A stretch of 64,000 nucleotides of DNA from Henricia sp. BOLD:AAB3569 (GCA_037783545.1 JBBELK010001235.1:1-64000); one strand, 5' to 3'; numbered from the stretch's first letter, positions 45,641-57,964 are shown. Notes: generated by a model from the sequence alone, not told the origin. Numbers and translations: made by a program.

Positions 45641-46643
45641 TACAGGCCTAATTTACTCGTCATCAAATACAAGCTCTTAAATTTTCCTTTACTAGTGCTC
45701 CAAAATAATAATAGCTGAGACATGTTCCTCAAATATCCATGCTGTTGGTTTTCAACAATGAACAATTATATCATCCAAATAAGACCTTTCTGCATGTCAA
45801 ACTCTTTTTCAATTTTCTTATTTTGTAGTACCAAACACCTACATGTATTCCCACCTATTTTAATTCCCACTTGAAAACATGTTTTGTAAATATATTTGGC
45901 CATTCGGTTGGTGAATAACAATCCTTGCATCCACAGAAATATTACTCCTTGGTATAAAATAAGAATCAGAGTTTAAAATGCTTAAAAGCATCTCATTTTG
46001 AAAAATTTAAAATTCGTTTGACCAATCACCTACTCCTTATTAAAAACTTACAACATACAGCCAGTGAAGATATCATACTTTCTTGCTGAGTAATCATTAC
46101 GTGGAAATGATACAAAGCTTGACTATTTTTATTCAAGTAAAAGTCTACAATTTTCTGCAATTTTAATTTGAAGGAGGATGCTCTACTTAAATTTTTGTAT
46201 GCATCTTTTTTTTAAACGGAACCTCAGAGTGGAAAAAAATAAATAGTAAAAATAAATTTAGCAATTTTGTGACATAAATGACCTCTATAGTCAGCTTTGA
46301 GTGACTTTCCCTCATGTATTATAGATTTTATTAGGTTATACACAAGACATAAAGGTCAGATAAGTGCAAACTGTGCAAGTATGAAGGAAAAAAAATCAAT
46401 AATTTATGTTCACATGAACAAGTCACTCTGCTCCCAAGACAAATACCCGGACGTTTTTCACAAGTACTTCAAATGGGATGACTCATATCATTACATTCAA
46501 CTACAGTGGCTAAATTAAGCACGGCAGGTACTGTATGCCATCCACGTAGAGTGAGAAAGGAGTGGTTCAAATGACTAAGGCTTCGGAATAGCGAAACGTT
46601 GAAAGCTTTACAGCTCGATATTCCATTGACAGAAGGAACATGC

Positions 46644-46945
46644 TCAACAGGGCAAATCTAATTCAAGCCGTGTAACGGGGTATGGATCCGCGGAGGCTGA
46701 CTTTTTCAAAATTTCAAGGTTCCGATCGCAATCACGCAGTGCCGGTGCATTACTTGGATAATCCTTGCATTGGGCGAAAGCGAGATCGAAATCTTGCCGA
46801 CGAAATCTATAAAGCTTCCGTATATGAGCACAATTTGGGGAAAGAAATAGGATACTTATCGCCAATGACGCGCAAATTTGGGGACTGTCTCGCCACTCCT
46901 TGTTGATTGCGCACGGAGGAGAGACAGTGTGTGGCATAAATTAGC
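46644..46945. other. CG-richer patch with overlapping open frames
   Basis: Both strands are open here (74 codons plus, 97 minus). The plus frame, MDPRRLTFSKFQGSDRNH..., is coding-like in composition but has no family I know. It may be a first exon or a retroelement scrap. Confidence 0.2.
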
Positions 46946-47051
46946 TACCGCGGCGGTCCATTAATAAGAAGAGATATGATCCTAATCTAGCGTTTTAAAG
47001 GCCACTTGCGAAAGAGGAGGCGGGGAAGGTTCTTTTTTTTAATAAGGGATT

Positions 47052-47489
47052 TTATGTGAAGTGAGTGATGTTTTTGACGGACCAAATGCTTCGTGATTCA
47101 TCTCTGGAGCTTGATGTACTTATTGTAATGGATACATTTCCGTATTGTTCTGGCAGACTGTGTGTGTGTGTTTCATTCATGAAGTAGTGTCCATATATTG
47201 CAACGAAATACACACCAGGATGACTAATATTTAAAAGAAGCAATATATCTGAGAGAATACCAAATGCATATGCCACAGTCACTGTACACATATTAATTTG
47301 AGAGTCATGGGATGCTACAAACTTAACATAGCGATTTACACATGTACCAGTATGGTATGCACAAATGTACATGTACAAAAGAAACAGAATACCAGTAAAG
47401 TGGTACAAAAACAAACATAATAGTATCTGGGCAAATATTAAGGGGCTAGGAACGTGCAACAATATGCTGTATTTGGTACAGTAAATCAC
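47052..47489 (-). other. 145-codon open frame, unassigned
   Basis: The frame has two hydrophobic stretches (residues about 14-45 and 75-90) and ends SVKNITHFT. No motif, start context or splice sites support it strongly; it could be an exon of a membrane protein or chance. Confidence 0.2.
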
Positions 47490-47622
47490 TTTCGAGTCTC
47501 AAATTTTAAAGTCATTACAATGCTTAAGATTAATTTCTGGATTACGAAACACCATTTTGTTTTAGAAATAAAAAATTTTCTTTTTTTAATGAAATTGACT
47601 TCGAACTGAAATAAGGGTGCAT

Positions 47623-47861
47623 GGATTCACACTGCGCCTTTTCGCGCATAAATTTGATGCATGTCACTTTGAGAAAAAGCAGTAGGCCTATGGAAAATAT
47701 TTGGAGTGAAATGATGAACTGAAAACCACAGAATCACAAAAATCTTCCTGCCCAAGTTGATTCTGTGGTGCTGCGTCGTTTTGCTCAAAATTCCCTCTAT
47801 ACCGCTTTTTTTCGAAGTGAGACACGTTAAATTTACGCGCAAAAAGACTCGATGTGAATCC
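47623..47861. mobile_element. Fold-back element of the GGATTCAC family
   Basis: GGATTCAC at 47623 and GTGAATCC at 47861 bracket mirrored words (TTTTCGCGC/GCGCAAAAAG; CACAGAATCA/TGATTCTGTG). Copies: 63135-63372 and 17658-17838. Confidence 0.65.
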
Positions 47862-49221
47862 ACCCAGAGTATGAAATGTTCTTCAAACACTGTACTTTGG
47901 TATGATACTTATATGTTGTCATGGGTAAAACAAGCCTTACCAGATGGTCAGTATGGTATGTGGAGAAAATTTACCTGTATTCGCTCGGTACATTGATAAA
48001 ACTAAAATCGGAACCACTATACCGCACACGGGTAATATAAAACCAGTTCCCGTTGGCCTAATGCATGCATGCAGAATACGAGTCCAAATGCATTAAACCT
48101 AGGTCATTGATATTTCCATTCAGTTAAGAGCGAGACAACCTGAAACACATTCACATTAAAATGCACCCTCGTCGACGCAAATGCACGCATGCTGCCTCAA
48201 AATCCATCAGGGAGAACAACTTAATGAAATAAGGATTGCTGCTTGTGGCATGGTCAAGTGTTAAGTGCATCGTTGCTAACCGTTAGAAAGTGTGGCTGGT
48301 TGTGGGGTTTATTAAGACTGGCAGGCACTGTGTTCAGGCGAAAGTAATCTCAATGCTTGGTTGAATTTTCTTTTTCCGGAAATGCAAATTGAGAGCCAAC
48401 AACATTTTGGGGGATTTGAACCTGAGACCTCTGGCAAACAAGACAGTTGCTCTACCAACAAACCTGTTTGTCATAAGTGTTGCATCTAGTTGTTCATTTC
48501 TTCTAGTTCAAAAAAAAACAACTTTTTTTTGAAGCGTTACATGTACAATACACAAAGTGCACCGTGTGAAACTTTAGAAAAGTCTAAGTCTTGGTTGGCC
48601 AGATTTTGTGTGAATGTGTGCAGGCCACTTGAACTCTTACACAAAAAACACAAAACCCACAAAGATATTTAATACTTATACACTTTAGGCACATTTAGTT
48701 TGTCCTTTGTCCACCTAGGTTACCATTAAAGACCGATTTTCATATTGTGATTTTCTTTTTAAAGTTACCTCTATGTGACCTTGTCACACACAAAAGCACA
48801 ACAAAATGGCTTGACACTTGCTCATTCAACGGAACAAAAACTCACAATTAAATGGAAATTGTTAAAGAAAAAAATTACACAGCAATAATTAGTACGGAAG
48901 AAATCGCACACACAGTGTAATGGGTTTTAGACTTTTCAACTGTCAAAAACACCAATTCTGACAAAAGTGGGGTAAATGGTTTTGCGTTTTTATTTTTGTT
49001 GCGAATTCTTTATGGAATACAGCTAAAATGTACGGACATCATGCATTGTTTAGGCCTACATGTGTGGTTTCCTGTGGGAGCACAATGGATTTTAATTTTA
49101 GCTGCCTCATATGAAACGACAAGTAAAATTAAAAAGTGAGGTCACTATATTTGGTTTTAAATCCATTTTGCAACATTCAAAATGGCCGACATGGAAACAA
49201 AGAAATTCACTTACCTCTCAC

Positions 49222-49306
49222 AATGCCTCATTGACATCCCTTTTCCCTCTGCCATTATGTAAATTCAGCTCCACGTATTTATAAAGAACTCTCTTGCAAC
49301 AAATTC
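49222..49306 (-). CDS. Candidate exon of an unidentified gene
   Basis: The frame CCKRVLYKYVELNLHNGRGK and RDVNEA leads to donor GCATT|GTGAGA with two bases over, matching the phase of the 42293 acceptor. The start is either ccaaaacag (49306) or ttgcaag (49292); the second fits the phase of the preceding candidate exon. Confidence 0.4.
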
Positions 49307-49407
49307 CTGTTTTGGAGAACAATGTAATTTTAATGTCAAATTTTGCTGCAAATACTCCAAGTTGGCACACAATCAATGAGCCCATTCTCATTAAGGTCAA
49401 TTTACAC

Positions 49408-49497
49408 GATCAAACTTTTAAGTTGTTCAAGAACTTCATCCAACATTTGTATGACAATGTTCACAATTTTCACACATTTATGCTGAAATTGACTGGA
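49408..49497 (-). CDS. Candidate exon of an unidentified gene
   Basis: The acceptor cacatttttcag|TCC and donor ATC|GTGTAA bound exactly 30 codons: SSQFQHKCVKIVNIVIQMLD and EVLEQLKSLI. This is a helical heptad-like pattern. The donor is non-ideal. Confidence 0.4.
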
Positions 49498-49755
49498 CTG
49501 AAAAATGTGCCACAAACTTCAGCAGAATCTACTTCTCGAAGTCAGATCCATTAAAATTTAAAAAAAGTAGTGACAAAATATGCTTTCAAATTTTGCAAAT
49601 GTCTTGAAAACATCCTGAATGATCAACACATCTTTAGAAATATGACAGATGCCTGACAACTGGAACTCATCTGTTTTTATCCCAACAGGAAGCAGTACAG
49701 ACAATGAAATTTTAATGGATGTGGGGAGACATTATTCTATCATCATCATACTTAC

Positions 49756-49845
49756 ATGAAACTCCCTTGTGGTCCAACTGATTCCGGCAAACTTGATGCA
49801 CAAATCATAGGAGGATACCAGGCCCTGATCACAGGCAGACTAGAA
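49756..49845 (-). CDS. Candidate exon of an unidentified gene
   Basis: The donor TTCAT|GTAAGT is strong; the acceptor is tgatgctag. The product SSLPVIRAWYPPMICASSLP then ESVGPQGSF has only this one open phase. It exits with two bases, which a slightly longer version of the 49497 exon would satisfy. Confidence 0.42.
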
Positions 49846-49918
49846 CTAGCATCATTTAAAGGAGAAACAAGAGACATCATATTAAAAAGCAAATGTAATT
49901 CATACATTATTATTATTC

Positions 49919-50178
49919 CAAAAAACAAGAAATATGACCCACTGAAAAAATATACAAACTTCACAAAGAACAGTAATTGCAGTGATGCCTTATGGGCGCC
50001 GCCATTTTGTCTGAGAACCGGGCAAAGAATGACGTTTATGCGTACAAGGCCTTCGTGCATTCCTATGGCAATAGGTTGTACGCAAAAATGTCGGCCTTTG
50101 CCGTCGGTGATGCACATATTGAAGCCAGTCTTTTTTAAGTTCGTTTCTGCTTTTGAGTGGGTCATATTTCTTTTTCAA
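49919..50178. mobile_element. Fold-back element with AAATATGACCCACT ends
   Basis: AAGAAATATGACCCACT and its complement AGTGGGTCATATTTCTTT bracket 260 bp including GTACGCAAAAATGTCGGCC. The overlapping 137- and 142-codon frames are products of this palindrome. Confidence 0.6.
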
Positions 50179-50181
50179 TGG

Positions 50182-50640
50182 TAACAAACACCACATGAAT
50201 TTATTTCTGTTCAAGATGGTACCTTCTGTAAAATATTAACTGAAGGTGGTTTCAAAAATATTTGTTACTATTCACTTTTTTTAACACAAAAATCCTGCAC
50301 TGATGAAGATTTCTGAATCATTGTTGGGGTTGTTGCTTGGCAGATCCAAGTAAAAAAAAAGTATGAGTCAAGTCAAGTCATTTATGGCTCGAGTCTTAAG
50401 TCAAGTCATTTGAGGTTCGAGTCTCAAGTCAAGTCATTTGAGGTTCGAGTCTCAAGTCAAGTCATTTGAGGTTCAAGTCTCAAGTCAAGTCAGTGAATAT
50501 TGGGATCCGAGTCTCGAGTCCGAGTCATTACAACCCTGATCATTGTTGCATCTATACACATGTGGAGCTGAAATATCTGCAGCCTGGTTTACCAACATTC
50601 TTCTATGCTGTTATTCCAGGAATCCGCAAGTTTAATCTTG
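50182..50640 (+). repeat. Dispersed repeat, copy split by a 28-bp tandem array
   Basis: Outer parts match 5910-6195 (GGTAACAAACACCACATGA; GAGCTGAAATATCTGCA). Between them, 50361-50530 is a tandem array of a 28-bp unit (AAGTCAAGTCATTTGAGGTT...). A related GACTTGA/CGAGTC-rich stretch is at 54720-54820. Confidence 0.55.
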
Positions 50641-51240
50641 CAAATGATTATAAAACTTTCCCACAACACTGACCAGGTCAATTTAACACTTTAAAGGGTA
50701 CTTTTACCATTGATCAGGTTGCAGTGAGCACACCACAAGTCCATCAAAAGTCTTACCCTGATAAAAATCAGAAATCCTTCACAAATCATTTACAAGTCCA
50801 TTACAAGCAACAAAGGGAGAATATGCAAACAAGAATGCCTTTGTTGCAATTCATTACAACAGCTTCAGGGACTTGTGCTACAGTACACTTGTAAAGTTTT
50901 ATTGTGAGGATTTTTCATGGAATTGTATCGGACTTGTGGTGGTGTTTAACTGTTAGAATCAATAGCTTTCATGAATCTAAAAAATAATGTAAATTTTATG
51001 TGCAAATATTTCCTTTCTGAAAAAAAACCTGTTGTTTTCTGACAGAGCCCAACACAGCTTTTGGAAACACTGAATGTGGACTGCAGTGTTATATATATTT
51101 TGTTCTCAGATATGCAATGATTCCTCTTAAAATGGCTGTGGAAAAAGTATACTTGTGTTGTAAAATTTCTGAAATTTGCAGGTTGATAGATAAAACACCA
51201 GCATAGGCCTACATGTGTTCTTAAAACAAACTCACAGCAA

Positions 51241-51340
51241 ATGGTCCTGATGCGTGGTGTGTGCCCTTGGGCAAGGCACTTTGCAGTAAGTTGTCTCGCT
51301 CCACCTACGATGGGTACCTGTGAGGGCAGTGAAGTTGTGT
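51241..51340 (+). repeat. Dispersed repeat with CCTTGGGCAAGGCACTTT word
   Basis: Matches a repeat word I know as common in marine invertebrate genomes. Another repeat with the complementary style word (AGTGCCTTGCTCAGGTA) is at 55500-55600. Confidence 0.4.
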
Positions 51341-51481
51341 GTGATTAGCTCACATATACTCCCCAGTGAGCATAAAAGATTCACTTAAAGTAAGTGAAAC
51401 CAGACACCCTTTGTGTGTTACCAAGATTACTTGGGTCTACACTAAAACCAGTGAACTGTTCCCCTGTGCTTTTGCAATAGA

Positions 51482-51536
51482 CGTTTCAGATTACCAGGGA
51501 ATGTTTAGACCCAGTTACCCTGGCAACTGACATCAC
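51482..51536. repeat. Short dispersed module with a perfect X-box, inverted copy 3
   Basis: GTTACCCTGGCAAC at 51514-51527 is a perfect inverted X-box-type site (GTTRCC NN GGYAAC on the other strand). The surroundings match the modules at 18480 and 34437. Confidence 0.5.
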
Positions 51537-52544
51537 ACTTTAGTAGTTAATTAAGGAATGCTATTCACTGGGGAGTCATGACGTCACATTGCGGGCGCTA
51601 GACCGTAACTATGGTTACTGGTTCACGCTCATGTTTTACATCTATTGTGTTTGCGCAGTGTGTTTTACTATTATTCTTTTAGAAGAAAATATTTAAAAAT
51701 AAGGACCATAATGACTTGCAATGGTTTGCTCATACCTACTCTCACAGCGATACACTATCCTGCCTCCTTATTTTGTGATGTTTGTAACAAAACAACTCAA
51801 CAGAAAATGTTCCCCTTGTGGCTCCTGTGCAAAACGAATGGAAAAAAGCGTTGCCATGCAAGTAGCGTGAACCGTTAACGCGTCCGCGCGGAAATTGACG
51901 TCACACTCTGCCAGCGCATTAAAAGCCCAATCATGGGGGGTAATAATGATATGCGCACTATTATATATAATGTCAACTATCTACTCACTTGGATTTGCTG
52001 ATTGAAGCTGCTATAGTGGCCATCCACACGAAAGTTGGTTAAGCATTCTGAGATTTATAAACCTGTACAATAAAAAACAATCTGAAAAGGGGTTCAACTG
52101 GTTAGATTTTTTGCAATACTTTTTGTAAGGGATCAAATTTGGACTCCTGCGAGTTGATCCAAACAAAAAAGCAGAATAAATTCAAAATCTGCCCCAAAGG
52201 GCTTTGTGCCGAGTGAGTAAACAATTTCAAGCCTGGTTCAGAAGCGAACAGGCACAGTTTTTTTTATCAAGGCGAATCGCTGGAACACAAAGGAATGCCT
52301 GAAGTGCATGTCAACACGGAACACATTTGTCAATAAAATGCAAACAGCAACACCTTCAGTAGGGCAACGATTAATCACAAAAATTTCCCTCGTTTTACTC
52401 CGGGAATTCATCGAGTTTCTGGTATGCCAAGTGGCATGTCCAGACAACTGTTATTTCATGTGAAGTACAGTTTGTGTTCACATTCACACCGTGTTTACAT
52501 GAGAAAAGAAAAAGGCGTATACAGATTCAGCATTTTTATTGCGA

Positions 52545-52860
52545 CCGTAGATCGGAACACTAACTGTGTCTACACTATATCTTAATTCGGGTTCAATCCG
52601 CCTGTTAAATCCGCAAAAGTCACTGCTAAATTGTGCATTCTGTGCAAGTGCGGGCCGTTTTGCATTTTGCACTTATGCGCTGGATTTATCGATTAGAGGG
52701 CTACACACCATACGCATATACACAAGGACACTCAAATTGCCCAATCTGTATTCGGGTAGCATTTACACCCCTAGTTCGAACATTGCAAAAAGGTAAATCA
52801 GACCCGGTTATGACCGGCTTTTTCAACCCACCTTCGGTGTTTTACAAGCTGTTATAATCT
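52545..52860 (+). repeat. 0.3-kb dispersed repeat, copy 1
   Basis: It shares CCGCAAAAGTCACT, ACTCAAATTGC, TGTATTCGGGTAGC.TTTACA and TTTTTCAA with 53770-54075, in the same orientation. It contains mirrored AACCCGCC / GGCTTTTTCAACCC ends. The overlapping frames are not genes. Confidence 0.55.
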
Positions 52861-53769
52861 TCCAAAATTGTTTTTTTTTAAATGATAAAGCCTGTGTTAG
52901 CAGATGAAGCTGTAATTACTTTACTAGCCGAAACTTGTACTGTGGATCTTGGCCTTACTTGGTCCTACAAGAAACGAAAATGTGGTTTTGCTTCCTGGGA
53001 TTAATTCCCCTTCAATTTTCAATTTTGCACCTTTCACAAAGTAGGCTGAACACCAACCAAAGAACTGGCCTTTGTGCTAATTAAGCCAATAATCACTTTT
53101 AGAACTAGTTCAAAGACTGATTTGGCAGCTCAAAACAAAATGAATCGGCGAATCCATTTCAAGTGTAGGACTACATTATGTACAAATTTGCAAGCTAACA
53201 GAGTGGTCAGTGCAGGATTGGACTTGCATCTGACTTTTCTATGCTATATTCTGATCACTTTTTTTAAGCCCACTTTTTTTTATTTTATAAAAAAGCCAAA
53301 TCTGTTTTACTTGACCTGTGACATTTCTACTCCAAGTATGGATGGGAGAGACACATTAACACATCATTATATCACTCTTGGATATAGGCCAGTTTGGTTT
53401 CTATTTCTCTTTTTTTCATCTTTGATGGACTAGGAGGTCATCCTTTATTATCTCCTGTAGTCAAGGCTTTTGGCTCTTCTGAATTCTCTCTTGATTATGT
53501 GTGCATGGTTAAACTAACCATGAGCCTCCTCCTTCATTGGAAAGGATCAGCCTAAAAAGGCAACAGTCCTTGGAAAGGCTTTCCCAATGGACACCAACAA
53601 AGGCCAACATGGCCCCGAGGGTGCCTTTTGGGGATTTTACTGAGTCCAAAAGCTGAGTGGTAAACATTTTAAAAAGATTTGGATCCTTGAAATAAGGAAT
53701 GTAATTACAAGGATCTGATATAACACCACTGGAACCAGCAAAGGTGGATACAAACCTGGCATTCCGGCC

Positions 53770-54075
53770 GCAAAACTGAACATCTGCTGCTTTTACACTA
53801 CATCTCGATTTGGCTTCAACCCACCTTTACAAACCGCAAAAGTCACTCCTACCGTAATTTTGACTGCAGCGCATGCATGTTGCAGAACTTGCACCCGATT
53901 TGTCAATTTACCACATGACGGGCACTGCCCCAAGGATACTCAAATTGCTGAATTTGTATTCGGGTAGCGTTTACAGTATATAAGCAAGCTTAAAAAAGGT
54001 GAATCAGACCTGGCTCTGATACACCTTTTTCAATTAACCATTTTTCGTTGACATTTAGTGTGTTATACCCGGCTT
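53770..54075 (+). repeat. 0.3-kb dispersed repeat, copy 2
   Basis: Direct-orientation partner of 52545-52860; diverged by many substitutions, so an old family. Confidence 0.55.
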
Positions 54076-54145
54076 CAACTCACCTTTTGGAAAATGCAGG
54101 GTTCAATTCGGCAAAGCCAGGTTCAGTGTTGGCCTAAATGAATAT

Positions 54146-54270
54146 ATGCATGAGATGCTTACAAGAGACCAGCTCGGCCAGAAGCCCAGGATTTATGCCG
54201 ATTCATTCAATCCATTAGCAGATCCTTATTCAGTAAACGAAACTACTAGAAATGCTCTACACTCTGGCAG
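54146..54270 (+). CDS. Candidate exon 1 of a plus-strand gene
   Basis: The frame MHEMLTRDQLGQKPRIYADS and NPLADPYSVNETTRNALHSG ends at donor GGCAG|GTACAT. It joins the next candidate exon in phase (AG|T, Ser) if the acceptor gcag at 54331 is used. The true start could be further 5'. Family not recognised. Confidence 0.33.
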
Positions 54271-54331
54271 GTACATTTTCAATATTCAAGTGAATGCACA
54301 CTTCAAGATTTTCTTTCAACATTTCAGGCAG

Positions 54332-54479
54332 TGCAACTTGGCGATTTGACATTCAAATTCATGAGGTTGCTGAATGCAATGAATCTAGAAAAATCTTTGG
54401 TAGCATTGATCTTTCTGTAAAACTCTCCGAGCTGAGGGGTACTTTTAACCAGTGTATAGACAGCCGAGGAAACCATAAG
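54332..54479 (+). CDS. Candidate exon 2 of a plus-strand gene
   Basis: A textbook pyrimidine-rich acceptor (ttttctttcaacatttcag, then gcag) and donor AAG|GTACCT. The product is ATWRFDIQIHEVAECNES and KIFGSIDLSVKLSELRG, alternating beta-like pattern. The intron to the previous exon would be only 61 bp. The minus strand is also open here, so strand choice is not certain. Confidence 0.38.
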
Positions 54480-55339
54480 GTACCTTTCTTGATGAGTCCC
54501 GTTGAAAAACTGGCCACGGCAATTTAACCCAGTTATTAAGGACTTTTAGATCGTCAAGTTGACTATGCGCATGCATCAAGTTGTCTTTCTCGTCCACTGT
54601 CGGAATTGAGAACACAGTGACTATGCGCGGTTTTAGTGACATCACCTAGTTGAATTGACAATTAATTAATTAATTAATAAATCCAGTGTGGGCAGTTCAT
54701 CTCACATTAGTTGGTGTTACGCTTGACTCGAGTCACAATATCTCGAGACTTGACTAGGACAATTGAAATACATGAGCTTCAAAATGACTTGGGACTTGAA
54801 TTGAAAGACTTGAAGAGGACATCTAATAATATATATATTCGTGTAACAATACCTCTGAACTTACTTTTTTAAGAATACAATCCCAGAATTTGTCATATTT
54901 TAGCATAAAACCAAGAACCATCTCCTTTGTTTTGAAAAGTGAGAGAACCATTGTCAAGGAAAGGATAAGTTATTACCACGAACAGCTGAGCTAAGTTTAT
55001 GCTAATTGCAGAAAGCCGTGTCCATATTTATTTAAATACAGGTTTGATGAAAACACAAGCCTACAGGAACAGATGTTCCAACTTGTGTATGTGTGGCTGC
55101 TGATGTAAATTGTGTATCATATGATATTGATGGAAATTATACGCTCTTAACATACATACGTACCTTTGCTCCTTGAAATTCTGCATAAATGAAACTTGCA
55201 CAAAACTCAAACATGTTTTTATTATTATTATGTACTGAAACCAAGAATTCCTCAAAAGTGCCCATTGCACTCTCGCTCGCAAGCGTAAGGAAACCCACGA
55301 GGAGAGGACGACGAATTAGAAACGGCCAGAGACACCGGG

Positions 55340-55605
55340 GAATCCCCTTGCTCTTCACGAAAGACTGCTCTGGGATCTTTAAAGTGCATTACCTAACACA
55401 CTGGACCAACGGCTTTACGCCCCCTTGCTCTTCACGAAATAATGCTCTGGGATCTTTAAAGTGCATTACCTTACACACTGGACCAACGAAGGATGGAGCA
55501 ATTGTGATAAAGTGCCTTGCTCAGGTACCCCAGCCGGGTATCGAACCCGCAACCCCAAGTTTTCACCCGAGTATTGCGAGTCAGTGGCCTAAACCACTTT
55601 AAAAG
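55340..55605 (+). repeat. Repeat with 72-bp tandem duplication
   Basis: TGCTCTGGGATCTTTAAAGT with its flanks occurs twice, about 72 bp apart, followed by a GGTATCGAACCCGCAACCCC tRNA-like B-box word. The 137-codon frame is repeat-derived. Confidence 0.55.
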
Positions 55606-55679
55606 GATGAGATTAACCCTCCTAAAATTGATAAATTTCAAGCACTGTTGGATATTTCTCAAGTTTTTTTTCCACCCAA

Positions 55680-57610
55680 AGATTGGAATTTAGAAACTGT
55701 ACCCAATTCACTCAGAAGACGGCAAGCAGCACATTGTGCACACGTCACGTATGCATTCCGTGTTTCGCTGCCTATTTTGTGGATTTTTGTACAACGCTTG
55801 CGGACAAAATGCAATTAGCCCAATCCACATTCACTACCATACAAGTTCTATGGGGAACAAATACAAACCATGGAAACTAAGAACTGAACCCAAGAAATAA
55901 GTGCCTGTGGCTAGCACAATGCAGGCATATTGTAGTCTGAAAGACCTGATTATCATGGGCAAATGACCAAAACAACAGAATCTGGAAATAGCTAATCATG
56001 TACCTATTCATGTGGGTTTAACCCTGGTCAGGCTGTATGTTGCAGAGGGATTATGATAAGCCTGTGGTTGGGAGTTTGGTGGTGGCTAATTCAAGGCTCC
56101 CATTGCATGCCATGTAGTGAGCAATGCTACAGCCATGCTGGTCATTATCATCAAATGTACAGTATCCCATTACATATTACAGGAAACAATTATGGGCAAG
56201 GTTTTTGTTGATTTGCAGAACTGTTAAAGTGGACCACAATTGTGTACCTAGTGGAATGTGTCCAGATTAAAATGAAATGGAGCCCGTTTCCGAAATGCTT
56301 CAGAAATTATTTATTATACCGATATTATTATACCGATATTTATTAACCCTTTGCATACTGCATTGTTTATTGCCACATGTTTATTGTGTACCACACCTAT
56401 GGGCAAATGTGTGAAAACCTATGAGGTCAGTGGTCGAGTAAACTCGACATTGGTAAGCAAAGGGTTAAGCAGTGTCTCTGCGTTAATTGGACTTTTCTAA
56501 TGATAAATGTTACTGTGAGTCATTTTTTCGCTATTCTCACTGAGAATTATTTGATGCTAAACACTTTAATGGAGACCGTTGTTAATGTAAATTACTCATT
56601 CGCCACACACTATGGAATTTCAAAACCGAGATGAACTGTTCACACTGGATTATTTGACTCAGTGAAACTATCTTGGACAGAGAAAATGCCCCAAAATAAC
56701 CAAAATCCAACCCCCTCGCCCTGAGTGCAATTGATACAGATGTACCTTTACGACGGAAACAATGAAATTAACTGCGTTTATTAGGTTTAAATATAACATT
56801 CAATAGGTTATAAACATAATAATTTTATGGTGTTCTAATGTGTGCACAATGTACTGTGTGCACCAAAATACCCAGCACTTGCATTGCTATGTACATGTAC
56901 ATGACCATAGGTTAACAACACACATCACACAAAGGTGTTTAATGCTTATGGTAAAAATCTAAACTGCCCTTTGTTAAAAGCGTCCTAGACCACGTAAGCA
57001 GTAAGACTTTGTACCCATCATCAATATGATTGCGCGCACACGCATAGAGAATTTAACTTTGCATAAAGGGGCCATGTGTCATACATGTATGGGTATAATC
57101 ATTCATGGTAATGCACGCCATTTCTTTTTCGGTTCAAATTTCACCCCCAAAACAATACAAAATTGTATTTTGGCATCCTCGGACATCTGCCAGTGGATTC
57201 CAATAAAAACACTTCAACGGCACAAAGTACGGCGATTTCCTGATATGGTTAAAGATATGCAGTCTGCGGAGGGTCTAAATCACCAACATGGACCTACGTT
57301 TCAAAAGGCTATTTTTTATCAATGCAAAAGTGCAGTGTGGTGTTAATGACGCACTCCACACAAAGCGCACATGGCAAAAGTGACCTACTGCAAGCAAATT
57401 GGCATACAAGTGCAATTAAGACCCGTTTACTCTAGTTCTCTGGACTCGGGCCAGATTCAGCATTTGTTGTAAAGTGAAAAAGACAAGATAAAGCAAATCG
57501 ACAGCAAGTGTATCTAATAAAAACAGATGACAGAATGGAGCTCCAGTCCAATTGCAACAACAGTACTCCATTAGAGGACGTACATTATACAGTTGTCTTA
57601 TAGGTAGTTA
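55680..57610. other. No recognised gene
   Basis: AT-rich, with a 106-codon plus frame at 57026-57346 that has no family I know. No borders of mobile elements were found. Confidence 0.4.
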
Positions 57611-57616
57611 ACATAA

Positions 57617-57964
57617 GGCATTTTCACACTACATGTATGAACTTTTTAAAATTTCAACACGGGTCAAATCGGCTGCGTTTTCACACTAAACGCAACACCG
57701 GCATTTTTTCTACACATGTAATGTTTCAAAATCGGAAAATCCCCCATTGCTGCCGTGCTTCCAAATCTACACGTGGTTTTCAACACGTGTCAAACCTTTC
57801 TACACGGGTTGAGAGCTCTCAATCCACCTCCCAGGGTGGGTTAGTTTCAACACGGGTCGAGCGCTCTACACGGGTCAGTGCCGTGTTGAAATGCTGTTGT
57901 GTTAAAAGTCAACACGTGTCAGACCCGTGTACAACCCGGAGATTTTTCATAGTGTGAAAAGGCC
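57617..57964. mobile_element. GGCCTTTTCACAC-end element, CAACACGGGTC subtype
   Basis: Ends GGCATTTTCACACTACATG and ATAGTGTGAAAAGGCC are inverted repeats. The interior repeats AACACGTGTC/AACACGGGTC in both orientations. Flanks TAA and TAC differ at one base. Confidence 0.65.

Noticed and set aside
49752-50184. Overlapping 137- and 142-codon genes on both strands
   Set aside because: Most of the length is inside the fold-back 49919-50178; only the short minus-strand exon at 49756-49845 has splice support.
55189-55602. 137-codon plus-strand gene
   Set aside because: Made of a 72-bp tandem duplication and a tRNA-like repeat end.
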